DNA from: Mogibacterium sp.
Lineage (GTDB): Bacteria > Bacillota > Clostridia > Peptostreptococcales > Anaerovoracaceae
Assembly: GCA_017512145.1 (NCBI GenBank)
Contig: JAFWHB010000032.1
Span: 1 to 64,000 of the forward strand
DNA: 64,000 nucleotides
Direction: 5' to 3'
Shown: positions 7,757 through 16,159 of the stretch, piece after piece
Layout: each line of letters begins with the position of its first letter
Numbering within the stretch: position 1 is the first letter of the stretch
Translations under genes and position numbers: made by a program
Notes under the pieces: generated by a model
What the model saw: the letters and a program-made list of their open reading frames with translations, nothing else
What the model was told of the DNA's origin: nothing
Database searches by the model: none

Positions 7757-8200
7757 ATGGAAATCAAGGACATACTGAAAAAACTTAGAGAAGAAAAGAA
7801 ACTTACGCAGGACGAGCTGGCAGAACACGTCATGGTAACAAGACAGGCCGTCAGTCGCTGGGAGAATGGAGAGACACAGCCCAATACGGATACGCTAAAG
7901 CTGTTGTCCAGAGAATTCAACGTTTCGATCAACACACTTCTTGGAAGTCCAAGACAGCTTGTATGTCAGTGCTGCGGAATGCCGTTGAATGAAGATGATA
8001 TGATCAGCAAAGAACCAGATGGAATCTTCAATGAAGAGTATTGTAAATGGTGTTATACCAATGGCGAATTTGCTTACAAATCAAAAGATACGTTGCTTGA
8101 TTTTCTGATCAACCATATGCCGAACCCGGATAATTTATCGGAAGATGAAAGGCGAGCACAGTATGACGGATATCTTTCACAACTAAAACACTGGAGATAA
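7757..8200 (+). CDS. XRE-family regulator with zinc-ribbon domain
   Basis: Residues 1-65 form an HTH_3 DNA-binding domain (LTQDELAEHVMVTRQAVSRWENG). After a linker, residues 71-147 match the putative zinc-ribbon family seen in small transcription regulators: CQCCGMPLN and YCKWCYTNGEF supply two Cys pairs. AAAGGAGG at 7741-7748 supports ATG 7757. It sits alone between a recombinase remnant and a terminator, so it is a single-gene cargo unit. It probably represses or activates genes in the island or the host in response to metal or redox state; that is inference. Confidence 0.85.
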   Translation: MEIKDILKKLREEKKLTQDELAEHVMVTRQAVSRWENGETQPNTDTLKLLSREFNVSINTLLGSPRQLVCQCCGMPLNEDDMISKEPDGIFNEEYCKWCYTNGEFAYKSKDTLLDFLINHMPNPDNLSEDERRAQYDGYLSQLKHWR

Positions 8201-8218
8201 ATCGAGGACAGAACAAAG

Positions 8219-8257
8219 CTCCCCACAACCAATTAAGGCGGTGGGGAGTTATCTTTT
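8219..8257 (+). terminator. Terminator after XRE/zinc-ribbon gene
   Basis: CTCCCCAC (8219-8226) pairs with GTGGGGAG (8241-8248), followed by TTATCTTTT. Confidence 0.7.
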
Positions 8258-8294
8258 GCCAAACAAGAAAGCACGCAAATTGTAAAAATGTAAA

Positions 8295-8317
8295 TTTGGT
8301 GCAAAAATTGCACCAAA
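8295..8317. promoter_or_regulatory. Perfect 10-bp palindrome upstream of ATPase gene (possible operator)
   Basis: TTTGGTGCAA (8295-8304), AAA, then TTGCACCAAA (8308-8317). It lies about 100 nt upstream of the ATPase start with no T-run. The symmetry and tight spacer fit a dimeric repressor site; which protein binds is unknown. Confidence 0.4.
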
Positions 8318-8419
8318 CATATTAGAATATCGTGCGAAAAGCAGAAATTAAAAATCGTAATTTCGGTTGATTGCTTTGGATAGATGTGATAAACTGTATC
8401 TGGAACAGGAGGATATTAG

Positions 8420-9763
8420 ATGTTTCAGAGAAAAGTCTACGAATACTTGAAAAACTGGAAAGAAGAATCAAATGGATCATCAGCTGTTCTTATTGAAGGA
8501 GCCAGGCGTGTTGGAAAAAGCACCACAGCTGAAGCGTTTGCAAAAACTGAATATGATGATTACATTTTGATTGATTTTTCAACAGCTGAGCAGGCCATCA
8601 AGGATAACTTTGATAATATAGGGAACCTTGATACGTTCTTTCGCAATCTGTTTATCCTGACCGGGAAGACGCTTCAAAAGAGAAGAGGCGTAATCATATT
8701 TGATGAAGTCCAGTTTTTCCCGAAAGCAAGGCAGTCAGTCAAGCAACTGGTGAAAGACGGGAGATTTGATTTTATTGAGACAGGATCCTTAATATCCATA
8801 AAGAAGAATGTAAAGGATATACTGATTCCTTCCGAAGAAGAAAGTATAAAAATGTACCCGATGGATTTTGAAGAATTCCTGTGGGCCATTGGAAACAATG
8901 CGATCATGGATACGATCAGGGATGCATTTGAAGGAAGAAAACCGCTTGGAAATGATATTCACAGAGCGATCATGAGAGAATTTCGGGTATACATGGCAGT
9001 AGGCGGTATGCCGCAGGCAGTTGAAGCGTATGTTGCCGGTGAATCATATAGACAAATCGACAGAGTAAAGAAAGGAATACTCAGACTATATAGCAATGAT
9101 CTGAAAAAACATGATACCGAAGACGGGGACAGAGCAGAAGTAGTGTTCAAATCGCTGCCGGAACAGTTGATGAATCACAACTCTGTATTCAGGCTGTCAG
9201 TTGTTAATGAAAACGCCAGGACAAGAAACTGCGGGAATGCAATCGAATTCTTAAATGAGTCCATGATCGTTAACAATTGTGTCAATGTGACCAAACCGGA
9301 AGTTGCCCTGGAGATGTATGCCGACCGGACAAAGTTCAAGATGTTCATGGGGGATACGGGACTGCTCGTGAGCTATATTCTGAATAACGGTGGGGACACA
9401 GATAAAATGTATCGATCCCTTATTATTGACGATCTTGGCATCAATCAAGGCATGATCTTTGAAAATATGGTAGCACAAATGTTGCGCGCCAACGGACATG
9501 AGTTATATTTTCATGAATTTGAATACTGTCCGGAGGAGAACAAAGCCAGTAAACAGTATGAAGTTGATTTTTTGACTGTCAGAGGTAAGAGACTGTCACC
9601 GATCGAAGTGAAATCCTCAGGTTACAAAAGTCATAAATCCTTCGATTATTTTAAACAGAAATATCAACTGAAAATGAATGACCGTTTCATTATATATACA
9701 AAGGATCTGGCATTTGAGGACGAGGTTTTATATATACCTATATACATGACGATGTTTATTTAA
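8420..9763 (+). CDS. AAA ATPase with DUF4143 (AAA_14 / DUF4143)
   Basis: Residues 27-35 (GARRVGKST) are a Walker A loop and RGVIIFDEVQF near residue 95 is Walker B. The middle region carries the AVGGMPQAVEAY motif usual in DUF4143 ATPases, and the C-terminus has YEVDFLTVRG...SPIEVKSS, resembling the PD-(D/E)XK-like end of these proteins. The length, 447, is normal. AACAGGAGG supports ATG 8420. These ATPases are common, often mobile, and of unproven function; defence or toxin-antitoxin roles have been proposed. It is the last intact gene of the island. Confidence 0.85.
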   Translation: MFQRKVYEYLKNWKEESNGSSAVLIEGARRVGKSTTAEAFAKTEYDDYILIDFSTAEQAIKDNFDNIGNLDTFFRNLFILTGKTLQKRRGVIIFDEVQFFPKARQSVKQLVKDGRFDFIETGSLISIKKNVKDILIPSEEESIKMYPMDFEEFLWAIGNNAIMDTIRDAFEGRKPLGNDIHRAIMREFRVYMAVGGMPQAVEAYVAGESYRQIDRVKKGILRLYSNDLKKHDTEDGDRAEVVFKSLPEQLMNHNSVFRLSVVNENARTRNCGNAIEFLNESMIVNNCVNVTKPEVALEMYADRTKFKMFMGDTGLLVSYILNNGGDTDKMYRSLIIDDLGINQGMIFENMVAQMLRANGHELYFHEFEYCPEENKASKQYEVDFLTVRGKRLSPIEVKSSGYKSHKSFDYFKQKYQLKMNDRFIIYTKDLAFEDEVLYIPIYMTMFI

Positions 9764-9787
9764 GCAAAGAGTTTTGCTTGATGATAA

Positions 9788-9847
9788 TTGTTGTCCACAG
9801 AAAAGACAGTCGAATGTGTTTGTCTGATGTCACGTACCAGGCATTGA
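9788..9847 (+). pseudogene. Fourth recombinase 3'-tail remnant
   Basis: A 19-codon open frame ending TVECVCLMSR then a stop resembles the TVECVVLMS end of clostridial serine recombinases and the tail at 7522-7662. It marks the right end of the accessory island. The match is short, so confidence is limited. Confidence 0.4.
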
Positions 9848-9988
9848 TTTCCGGGAATACAGGTGATATGAAATGCCTATCATTCGGGATCTGGACAGGC
9901 AGGAGAGGTATGAAAACTGGTAAACAGAACGAAATCCATCTCCCGGAGCGATCCAGGGGATGATAGCATAACAGAGGGCGTAAGGATA

Positions 9989-11167
9989 ATGAAAGAAATA
10001 AACTCACAGCTTATATCAGTACTATCTACTGGCAAGACGGGATTTCCAGGCTCATCATTTGACAAGGAAGCCGCTGAGAACGCACTTCGCTTTCATAAGA
10101 GTCTTCCGCAGTATGCGAGGACTGAACTTGTTTCCCTCCGTATTGCAGCAACGGAACTTGGAGTCAGGGAAGTCCTCCTTAAAGATGAATCCACCAGGTT
10201 CGGACTCAAGGCATTCAAGGGACTTGGCGGGAGCTATGCAGTATTCAGGATCCTGTGTGAAATGCTTGGAATGGACCCGGGCACTGCGGTATTCAGCGAC
10301 TTTATGACCGCTGAGAACAGGGCAAAGTGCAGTGATGTCGTATTTGTCACTGCAACGGATGGCAATCATGGCAAGGGCGTCGCATGGGCAGCAAAGCTCT
10401 TTGGCTGCAAGGCATATGTTTACATGCCGGCAGGTTCTGCAGAGGCAAGAAGGAAGGCAATCGAAGATGCCGGCGCCGAAAAAGCCGTAATCAGTGACCT
10501 GAACTATGACAATGTAGTACAATATGCAGGACAGCTGTCAAAGGAGAACGGATGGACGCTGATCCAGGATACTGCATGGGATGGGTATGAGAAGATTCCT
10601 CACTGGATCGTGGAAGGATATCTGACGATGGGAGCAGAGATCATAGAGCAGCTTGATGGTAAGATCCCGACACATGTTTTCGTTCAGGCCGGCGTCGGAG
10701 CCATGGCAGGCGGGATGATCGGATACTTTGCCAATATGTTCTCTGATTGTGAACCTGTATTCGCAGTGGCGGAGCCTTCTACGGTTGCCTGCCTGTATGA
10801 ATCCGCAAAGGCAGGAGACGGCGAAAGGCATTCTATTGAGGGCGACCCTGTGACTATCATGGCGGGACTTAACTGCGGCACACCGTGCAGCATCACATGG
10901 CCTGTTATACGTGACAGAGCAGGTTTCTATATCTCATGTAGGGACGAAGTATCTGAGAATGCAATGCGTAGACTCGCAGGATCTTCGTCTGAACAGGAGC
11001 GGATCATATCCGGCGAAAGTGGTGCAGTGACATTCGGAGCTCTCATGGATATCTGTAAAGATGATATTATCCGGACTGAAATGGGCATAGATGCGGACTC
11101 TGTCATTCTTCTTATCAGCACAGAAGGTGATACTGATCCGGAAGGTTATAATAGAATCGTAGGCTGA
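9989..11167 (+). CDS. dpaL: Diaminopropionate ammonia-lyase
   Basis: PLP enzyme that breaks 2,3-diaminopropionate into pyruvate and two ammonia. The 392 residues match the family. RFGLKAFKGLGGSYA holds the PLP lysine, Lys77 by my count, the same number as in the E. coli enzyme. TATDGNHGKGVAWAA is the substrate/PLP loop, and QAGVGAMAGGMIGY binds the PLP phosphate. The start is ATG 9989 with TAAGGA 9 nt upstream. It is the first gene right of the island and has no partner on its strand for 20 nt, then a 42-codon ORF. It would let the cell use diaminopropionate as nitrogen and carbon. Confidence 0.9.
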   Translation: MKEINSQLISVLSTGKTGFPGSSFDKEAAENALRFHKSLPQYARTELVSLRIAATELGVREVLLKDESTRFGLKAFKGLGGSYAVFRILCEMLGMDPGTAVFSDFMTAENRAKCSDVVFVTATDGNHGKGVAWAAKLFGCKAYVYMPAGSAEARRKAIEDAGAEKAVISDLNYDNVVQYAGQLSKENGWTLIQDTAWDGYEKIPHWIVEGYLTMGAEIIEQLDGKIPTHVFVQAGVGAMAGGMIGYFANMFSDCEPVFAVAEPSTVACLYESAKAGDGERHSIEGDPVTIMAGLNCGTPCSITWPVIRDRAGFYISCRDEVSENAMRRLAGSSSEQERIISGESGAVTFGALMDICKDDIIRTEMGIDADSVILLISTEGDTDPEGYNRIVG

Positions 11168-11187
11168 GACAACAAGGGGGGGATCTG

Positions 11188-11316
11188 ATGAGCGAATGGA
11201 ATATGTCGAATTTCTACAAATATGTAAGAATTCAGGGCAAGGAGCAGCAGCCTGTAATATGCTGGTTCAAGACTGAGAATTCAGAAGAGATGCAGCAGTC
11301 CTGGTCTCCTAAGTAA
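11188..11316 (+). CDS. Small hypothetical protein (42 aa)
   Basis: ATG 11188 follows AAGGGGGGATCTG, a strong ribosome binding site, 20 nt after dpaL. The peptide (MSEWNMSNFYKYVRIQGK... ending SWSPK) is polar with five aromatic residues, has no membrane segment and one Cys. I do not recognise it. Co-transcription with dpaL is likely from spacing. It may be a real small protein or a truncated gene. Confidence 0.4.
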   Translation: MSEWNMSNFYKYVRIQGKEQQPVICWFKTENSEEMQQSWSPK

Positions 11317-11355
11317 GAACTATTTTGTGATATCTCATTAATTTTCTGACAGATA

Positions 11356-11382
11356 TTGCCTGAATACCACAAAAGGTATAAT
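11356..11382 (+). promoter_or_regulatory. Promoter of aspartokinase-GRE operon
   Basis: TTGCCT (11356-11361), 15-nt spacer, perfect TATAAT (11377-11382), 36 nt upstream of the aspartokinase start. The short spacer makes the -35 assignment weak. Confidence 0.5.
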
Positions 11383-11418
11383 ATCTGAACAGCGCGAAAA
11401 AAATGAGGTACACAAACT

Positions 11419-12735
11419 ATGGGAATCAAAGTTGTAAAGTTTGGCGGATCATCAGTTGCTGATGCGATCCAGCTCAAGAAAATGAGACAGATAGTCGAAT
11501 CAGATCCTGAGAGACGCTATGTCGTAGTATCTGCTCCGGGCAAGAGATTCGACAAGGACAATAAGATCACAGATCTTCTGTTCATGTGCAAGGCACAGGC
11601 AGATCATAATATTCCATATGAGCAGCTGTTCCAGGTCATAACAGACCGTTACAGCGCTATTGCATTTACTCTTGGGGTCACGGTCGATCTCGAGAGTTAT
11701 TTTAATGAGATCAAAGACAACATGGCAGCAGGCTGCTCTGAAGATTACATTGCAAGCCGCGGAGAATTCCTGTCTGCGATCCTAGTGTCTGCGTTCCTTG
11801 GATTAGACTTTGTCGACACTAAGGACCTGATCCTCTTCGACAACAAGGGCAGAATGCTTACTGAAGAGACCAACAAGGCTCTTGCAGAAGAGCTTGCAAA
11901 GCACGAATATGCAGTGCTTCCTGGATTCTACGGATCATACAGAGATTCCGGCGAGATCAAGGTCCTCTCAAGAGGCGGTTCTGATGTCACAGGTTCTCTT
12001 GTTGCAAGAGCGGTCAATGCAGATATATATGAGAACTGGACTGATGTATCCGGTCTTCTGATGGCAGATCCTAGGATCATCAAGAATCCTAAGCCAATCG
12101 ACTATATCTCATATATAGAGCTCAGAGAGCTTTCATATATGGGAGCGAGCGTGCTCCACGAGGAGGCTGTCTTCCCGGTAAGACTTTCGAATATTCCGAT
12201 TAACATCAGGAACACCAACGCTCCTGAAGATCCGGGAACGATAATCACCACAGAGAACACTTATAATAATGAGAAAGTCCTCTCTGGTATAGCAGGCAAG
12301 AAGCCGTTCACAGTCATTTCTATTTATAAGAATATGATGAACAAGGAGATCGGCTTTGTCAGAAGAGCACTCGCGGTACTTGAGGATCAGGGAATCAATT
12401 TTGACCATATCCCGACAGGTATCGACTCACTCTCGGTTGTTATCGAGAGCAAAGAACTCGAAGACAAGCTCGACGATGTTCTGAAGTCACTCGAGCAGAG
12501 CCTGCATCCTGATGAGATCAATGTAACTGAAGACATCGCGATGATCGCGGTCGTAGGAATGGGTCTTGCGAGGACAGTCGGTGTAGCTGCTAAGATCACA
12601 GCCGCACTTGCTGATGCCGGTATCAACATCAGAATGCTCAACCAGGGAACCAGCGAGATCAACGTCATCCTCGGTGTAGAGGCTGCAGACTTCGAAGGTG
12701 CAATACGTGCTATATATGATGCTTTTGTTGAATAG
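11419..12735 (+). CDS. lysC: Aspartate kinase (monofunctional, ACT-regulated)
   Basis: Phosphorylates L-aspartate with ATP, the first step towards lysine, threonine, methionine and diaminopimelate. KFGGSSVADA near residue 6 is the family signature; SRGGSDVTGSLVA near residue 190 is the aspartate/ATP region. Residues 305-438 hold two ACT domains for feedback control. Length 438 fits a single-function aspartokinase of the type III/YclM-like group. It has its own promoter and a terminator-free 15-nt gap to the glycyl radical enzyme gene, so the two are probably one transcript, an unusual pairing. Confidence 0.9.
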   Translation: MGIKVVKFGGSSVADAIQLKKMRQIVESDPERRYVVVSAPGKRFDKDNKITDLLFMCKAQADHNIPYEQLFQVITDRYSAIAFTLGVTVDLESYFNEIKDNMAAGCSEDYIASRGEFLSAILVSAFLGLDFVDTKDLILFDNKGRMLTEETNKALAEELAKHEYAVLPGFYGSYRDSGEIKVLSRGGSDVTGSLVARAVNADIYENWTDVSGLLMADPRIIKNPKPIDYISYIELRELSYMGASVLHEEAVFPVRLSNIPINIRNTNAPEDPGTIITTENTYNNEKVLSGIAGKKPFTVISIYKNMMNKEIGFVRRALAVLEDQGINFDHIPTGIDSLSVVIESKELEDKLDDVLKSLEQSLHPDEINVTEDIAMIAVVGMGLARTVGVAAKITAALADAGINIRMLNQGTSEINVILGVEAADFEGAIRAIYDAFVE

Positions 12736-12750
12736 ATAAGGACAGGAACA

Positions 12751-15123
12751 ATGGCTATCACACAGAGAGTAGAGAAGATAAGGCAGAATTACGTCAATAC
12801 CAAGCCTCATATCTCGTATGAGAGAGCATGGAGCTGGACAAAGTCATTCCAGAGAACAGAAGGCCTCCCGCATCTTATAAGAACTGCGCAGGCGTTCTAT
12901 GACACATGCTGTGAGCTTTCGGTGAATATCTGGGAAGGAGAGCTGATCGTCGGAACCAGCGGTGAATACCGTAAGTGTGCGATTCTGACTCCTGAATTCG
13001 GATGGCTCTGGATCAATGATGAGATCGATACTTTTCCAGAGAGAGGCCAGGATCCTTACGATGTAACACCGGAGCAGACTGAGTTCATCAGGAAGAATAT
13101 CTTCCCGTACTGGAAGGGTAAGTCTGTTGAGGAGGCTTTCCTTGCGAGGACTTCCGAGGCCACCAAGAAGATCGGTGTAGATACAGGCTTCCTTGATACA
13201 GACTCCAAATGGAGGAATGGAATAGGAGAGATCTCTGCTGACTATATTGACGTGCTCCTTCCTAAGGGCTACGGCGGCATCAAGGCCGAGGCTCTAAGAT
13301 ATATGGAGGATCTCAATGAAGCGATCCCTGAAGACAAGAAGAAGATCGAGTTCTACAAGTCGATGGTTCTTATCGCTGACGGTATGATCACTCTTGGCCG
13401 CAGGTATTCTGAGAAGGCTACTGAAATGGCCTTAAATGAGCCTGATAAGACCCGTAGAGCCGAACTTGAGGAAATATCCAGAGTATGCGCAAGAATCCCT
13501 GAGAAAGCCCCTGAGAGCTTCAGAGAGGCTATCCAGTTCGTATGGTTCGTGCAGCTTGGCGGTATCATCGCAGAGAATCCACTTGCATGGAATCCAGGAA
13601 GATTCGACCAGTACATGTATCCATATTACAAGAAGGATCTCGAGGCAGGGCTGATCGACAGAGATACAGCTCTTGAACTTATTGAGTGTCTCTGGCTCAA
13701 GTACAGTGAATGGGCATGGACTATTTCCAAGAATACAGCCAGCTTCTTCGCAGGTTATACTAACTTCGAGAATCTGACTATCGGCGGCACCAAAGTCGAT
13801 GGTTCAGATGCTACCAATGATATCTCATATCTTGCGATTCAGGCTACAAGAGAGTGCATGACGCATCAGCCAACACTCAGCTGCAGGATCCATCCTGACT
13901 GCCCGCCTGATTTCATGGAAGCAGTTACAGAGCTCGTATCGACAGGATGCGGCTTCCCGGCAATCCATGGCGACAGAACAGGCTATCAGATGCTGTCAAA
14001 TCTCGGCTATGATCCAAGAGACGCAAGAGACTGGAACAACTGCGGATGCGTAGTTCCGCATTCACGTAAGACCTTCGAATGGACATCAGCAGCAAGCATC
14101 AGCTTTGCAGCTGCGCTTGAATTTGCTCTGAACGAGGGTAGAAGCCGTCTCTCCGGAGAGCAGGTAAGCCTTCCTGAGAAGGATCCGAGGACTTTCACAT
14201 CCATGGAAGAGATCATCGAAGCATGGAAGAAGCAGTTCAGATATCTTGTCAAGCATGGTGTTATCAGCCTCGTAACAGCTCAGGAGATCCACAGAGAGAT
14301 AGGGCACAGACCATTCATGTCTGCCTGCAACGAGTACTGCATGAAGAACGGTAAGGACCTCGTTGACGGAGGTGCCAAGTATAATATAGGACCTGTATTC
14401 ACAGGCGTCGGACTCTCAGTCACGGCTAATTCGCTTGCTGTGATCAAGAAGCTTGTATTCGAAGAGAAGAGCGCGACACTTGCAGATATAATCGATGCGA
14501 TCGATAACAACTGGGAAGGTTATGAAGAGCTGAGAGCTAAGGCTCTTGCATGCCCTAAGTACGGCAATGACGATGACTATGTTGATTCCATCGCTAGAGA
14601 CCTCGCGGACTTCTTCTACGGCGAAGTAACGGGGTATGATGATCTGTATGGCAATCACTTTGTCACAGCCTTCATGGGAATCTCCAACTATCTGCCTACA
14701 GGCAAGGTGCTCGGAGCAACTCCTGAGGGAAGACATGCAATGGATCCGATCAACGAAGGTGTATCGCCATACACAGGCAGTGACACATCGACTTGTCTTG
14801 CAGCTCTAAGAAGTGCTGCCAAGATGAATCATGACATTCACAGCGGCGGAACTCTCCTCAATCTCAGACTCAACCACGACCTTGTCGCAACGAAGAGGGG
14901 AAGAGCCAACCTTGGAGCGATGCTGCAGAGCTACTTTGCACTCGGTGGCTTCCACGTTCAGTTCAATACGATTTCGAACGAGGTGCTTAAGGATGCGCAG
15001 GCTCATCCTGACAAATACAGGAGCCTGCTGGTCAGAGTTGCCGGCTACAGCGCTCAGTTCACCAATCTTTCCAAGGAAATGCAGGATTCCATCATGGCAA
15101 GGAATGCACACGGAGAATTCTGA
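12751..15123 (+). CDS. Glycyl radical enzyme of unassigned function (PFL/eliminase superfamily)
   Basis: Glycyl radical enzymes use a protein radical for difficult anaerobic chemistry. The radical glycine is Gly765 in RVAGYSAQF, followed by the expected LxxxxQD motif. The thiyl-radical cysteine is Cys433 in CGCVVPHS. Eliminases of known function (glycerol/propanediol dehydratase, CutC, HypD) carry GCVE or GCIE here; this protein has Val435 where that Glu should be, and a Cys two residues before. Overall length (790) and layout resemble HypD-like enzymes. It lies 15 nt after aspartokinase and 2 nt before its activase. The substrate is unknown; an amino acid or an arylacetate-like acid is possible. 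Confidence 0.88.
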   Translation: MAITQRVEKIRQNYVNTKPHISYERAWSWTKSFQRTEGLPHLIRTAQAFYDTCCELSVNIWEGELIVGTSGEYRKCAILTPEFGWLWINDEIDTFPERGQDPYDVTPEQTEFIRKNIFPYWKGKSVEEAFLARTSEATKKIGVDTGFLDTDSKWRNGIGEISADYIDVLLPKGYGGIKAEALRYMEDLNEAIPEDKKKIEFYKSMVLIADGMITLGRRYSEKATEMALNEPDKTRRAELEEISRVCARIPEKAPESFREAIQFVWFVQLGGIIAENPLAWNPGRFDQYMYPYYKKDLEAGLIDRDTALELIECLWLKYSEWAWTISKNTASFFAGYTNFENLTIGGTKVDGSDATNDISYLAIQATRECMTHQPTLSCRIHPDCPPDFMEAVTELVSTGCGFPAIHGDRTGYQMLSNLGYDPRDARDWNNCGCVVPHSRKTFEWTSAASISFAAALEFALNEGRSRLSGEQVSLPEKDPRTFTSMEEIIEAWKKQFRYLVKHGVISLVTAQEIHREIGHRPFMSACNEYCMKNGKDLVDGGAKYNIGPVFTGVGLSVTANSLAVIKKLVFEEKSATLADIIDAIDNNWEGYEELRAKALACPKYGNDDDYVDSIARDLADFFYGEVTGYDDLYGNHFVTAFMGISNYLPTGKVLGATPEGRHAMDPINEGVSPYTGSDTSTCLAALRSAAKMNHDIHSGGTLLNLRLNHDLVATKRGRANLGAMLQSYFALGGFHVQFNTISNEVLKDAQAHPDKYRSLLVRVAGYSAQFTNLSKEMQDSIMARNAHGEF

Positions 15124-15125
15124 TA

Positions 15126-16046
15126 ATGGGCGTCCTGGGTTACATAATGCAGATGCAGCCATTCTCTGTCAATGATGGTGAAGGCATAAGGACGACCATA
15201 TTCATGGCAGGATGCCCGCTGAGATGCAAATGGTGCTCAAATCCCGAAGGATTCAGCCAGAGAGAGATTATTGGATGGTATCAGAGGAAATGTATCGGCT
15301 GCGGAGACTGCGTAAGAGTGTGTCCGCAGGGCATCGGGATAAACATGAATATTGAAAGAGACCGGTGCATATCATGCGGAAAATGCACAGAAGTATGCTC
15401 GCAGAATGCCAGGACCAGGATGGTCACATATATGGATGCAGATGATATCCTAAGTGACATTCACAAGCACAGACTGTTCTATGCATACAGCGGCGGAGGG
15501 ATCACTTTTTCCGGCGGCGAGGCCACATCTCAGCCGGAGCTTCTTGATTATCTGACATCTGAGATATATGACATGGGATATAGCATGGATATCGAGACGT
15601 CAGGATACTTTGACTTTGAAAGCGTCAGACCATCACTTGAGAGAATGGATCTCATATTCATGGATCTCAAGCATATGGATCCTGAGAAGCACAGATACTA
15701 TACCGGAGTTCCGAATGACAGGATCCTTGAGAATATCAAGAATCTCGGGACTCTGAGGAGTATTGACAGGCCGGGTCATGGCCCGGATATCGTTATAAGG
15801 ATTCCGGTCATATGCGGTGTGAATGACTCTGAAGATAACATCAGACAGTCTGCAGCTTATGTTCATAAGGTGCTGCCGGAGGCAAGGATGGAGCTGCTTC
15901 CGTATCACAGCTTCGGCATGATCAAGTACGAGGCACTGGGAATTCCGTATGATCATCCCGAGTTCTCCGCACCGGATAAGGAACGGATGGATCATCTCAA
16001 AGATGTTATAATGTCAGAAGGAATACTGATTGCAGATTACCGCTGA
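15126..16046 (+). CDS. Glycyl radical enzyme activating enzyme (radical SAM)
   Basis: Cleaves S-adenosylmethionine to put the radical on the glycine of the partner enzyme encoded 2 nt upstream. Cys30, Cys34 and Cys37 (CPLRCKWC) bind the SAM [4Fe-4S] cluster. An inserted ferredoxin-like region, about residues 58-100, has CIGCGDCVRVC and CISCGKCTEVC for two further clusters, as in eliminase-type activases and unlike PFL activase. GGGITFSGGEATSQPE is the SAM-binding GGE motif. CGGAGA 10 nt upstream supports ATG 15126. The ferredoxin insert supports an eliminase/decarboxylase-type partner. Confidence 0.92.
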   Translation: MGVLGYIMQMQPFSVNDGEGIRTTIFMAGCPLRCKWCSNPEGFSQREIIGWYQRKCIGCGDCVRVCPQGIGINMNIERDRCISCGKCTEVCSQNARTRMVTYMDADDILSDIHKHRLFYAYSGGGITFSGGEATSQPELLDYLTSEIYDMGYSMDIETSGYFDFESVRPSLERMDLIFMDLKHMDPEKHRYYTGVPNDRILENIKNLGTLRSIDRPGHGPDIVIRIPVICGVNDSEDNIRQSAAYVHKVLPEARMELLPYHSFGMIKYEALGIPYDHPEFSAPDKERMDHLKDVIMSEGILIADYR

Positions 16047-16094
16047 ATTCACCAATTCAACATATCTATATCAATAATAATGTTGTATATTATT

Positions 16095-16123
16095 GTTTGT
16101 TTTAGATGACTAACTCAGATAGA
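16095..16123 (+). promoter_or_regulatory. Possible promoter of glutathione peroxidase gene
   Basis: TTGTTT followed after 17 nt by TAGATA, in an AT-rich stretch about 40 nt upstream of the start. Several other AT-rich hexamers are present, so the exact boxes are uncertain. Confidence 0.3.
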
Positions 16124-16159
16124 TATGACTAATACTAAGAATTAAGGAGGAAACCTTAC

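Noticed and set aside
9778..9963. 61-residue plus-strand frame after the ATPase
   Set aside because: Covers a recombinase tail in the wrong frame; no homologous features.
11356..11418. Lysine riboswitch before aspartokinase
   Set aside because: The leader is only about 30 nt after the -10 box, far too short for a lysine riboswitch.
14831..15175. 114-residue plus-strand frame overlapping GRE end and activase start
   Set aside because: Out of frame with both genes, Ser/Thr/Arg-rich shadow, no ribosome binding site.
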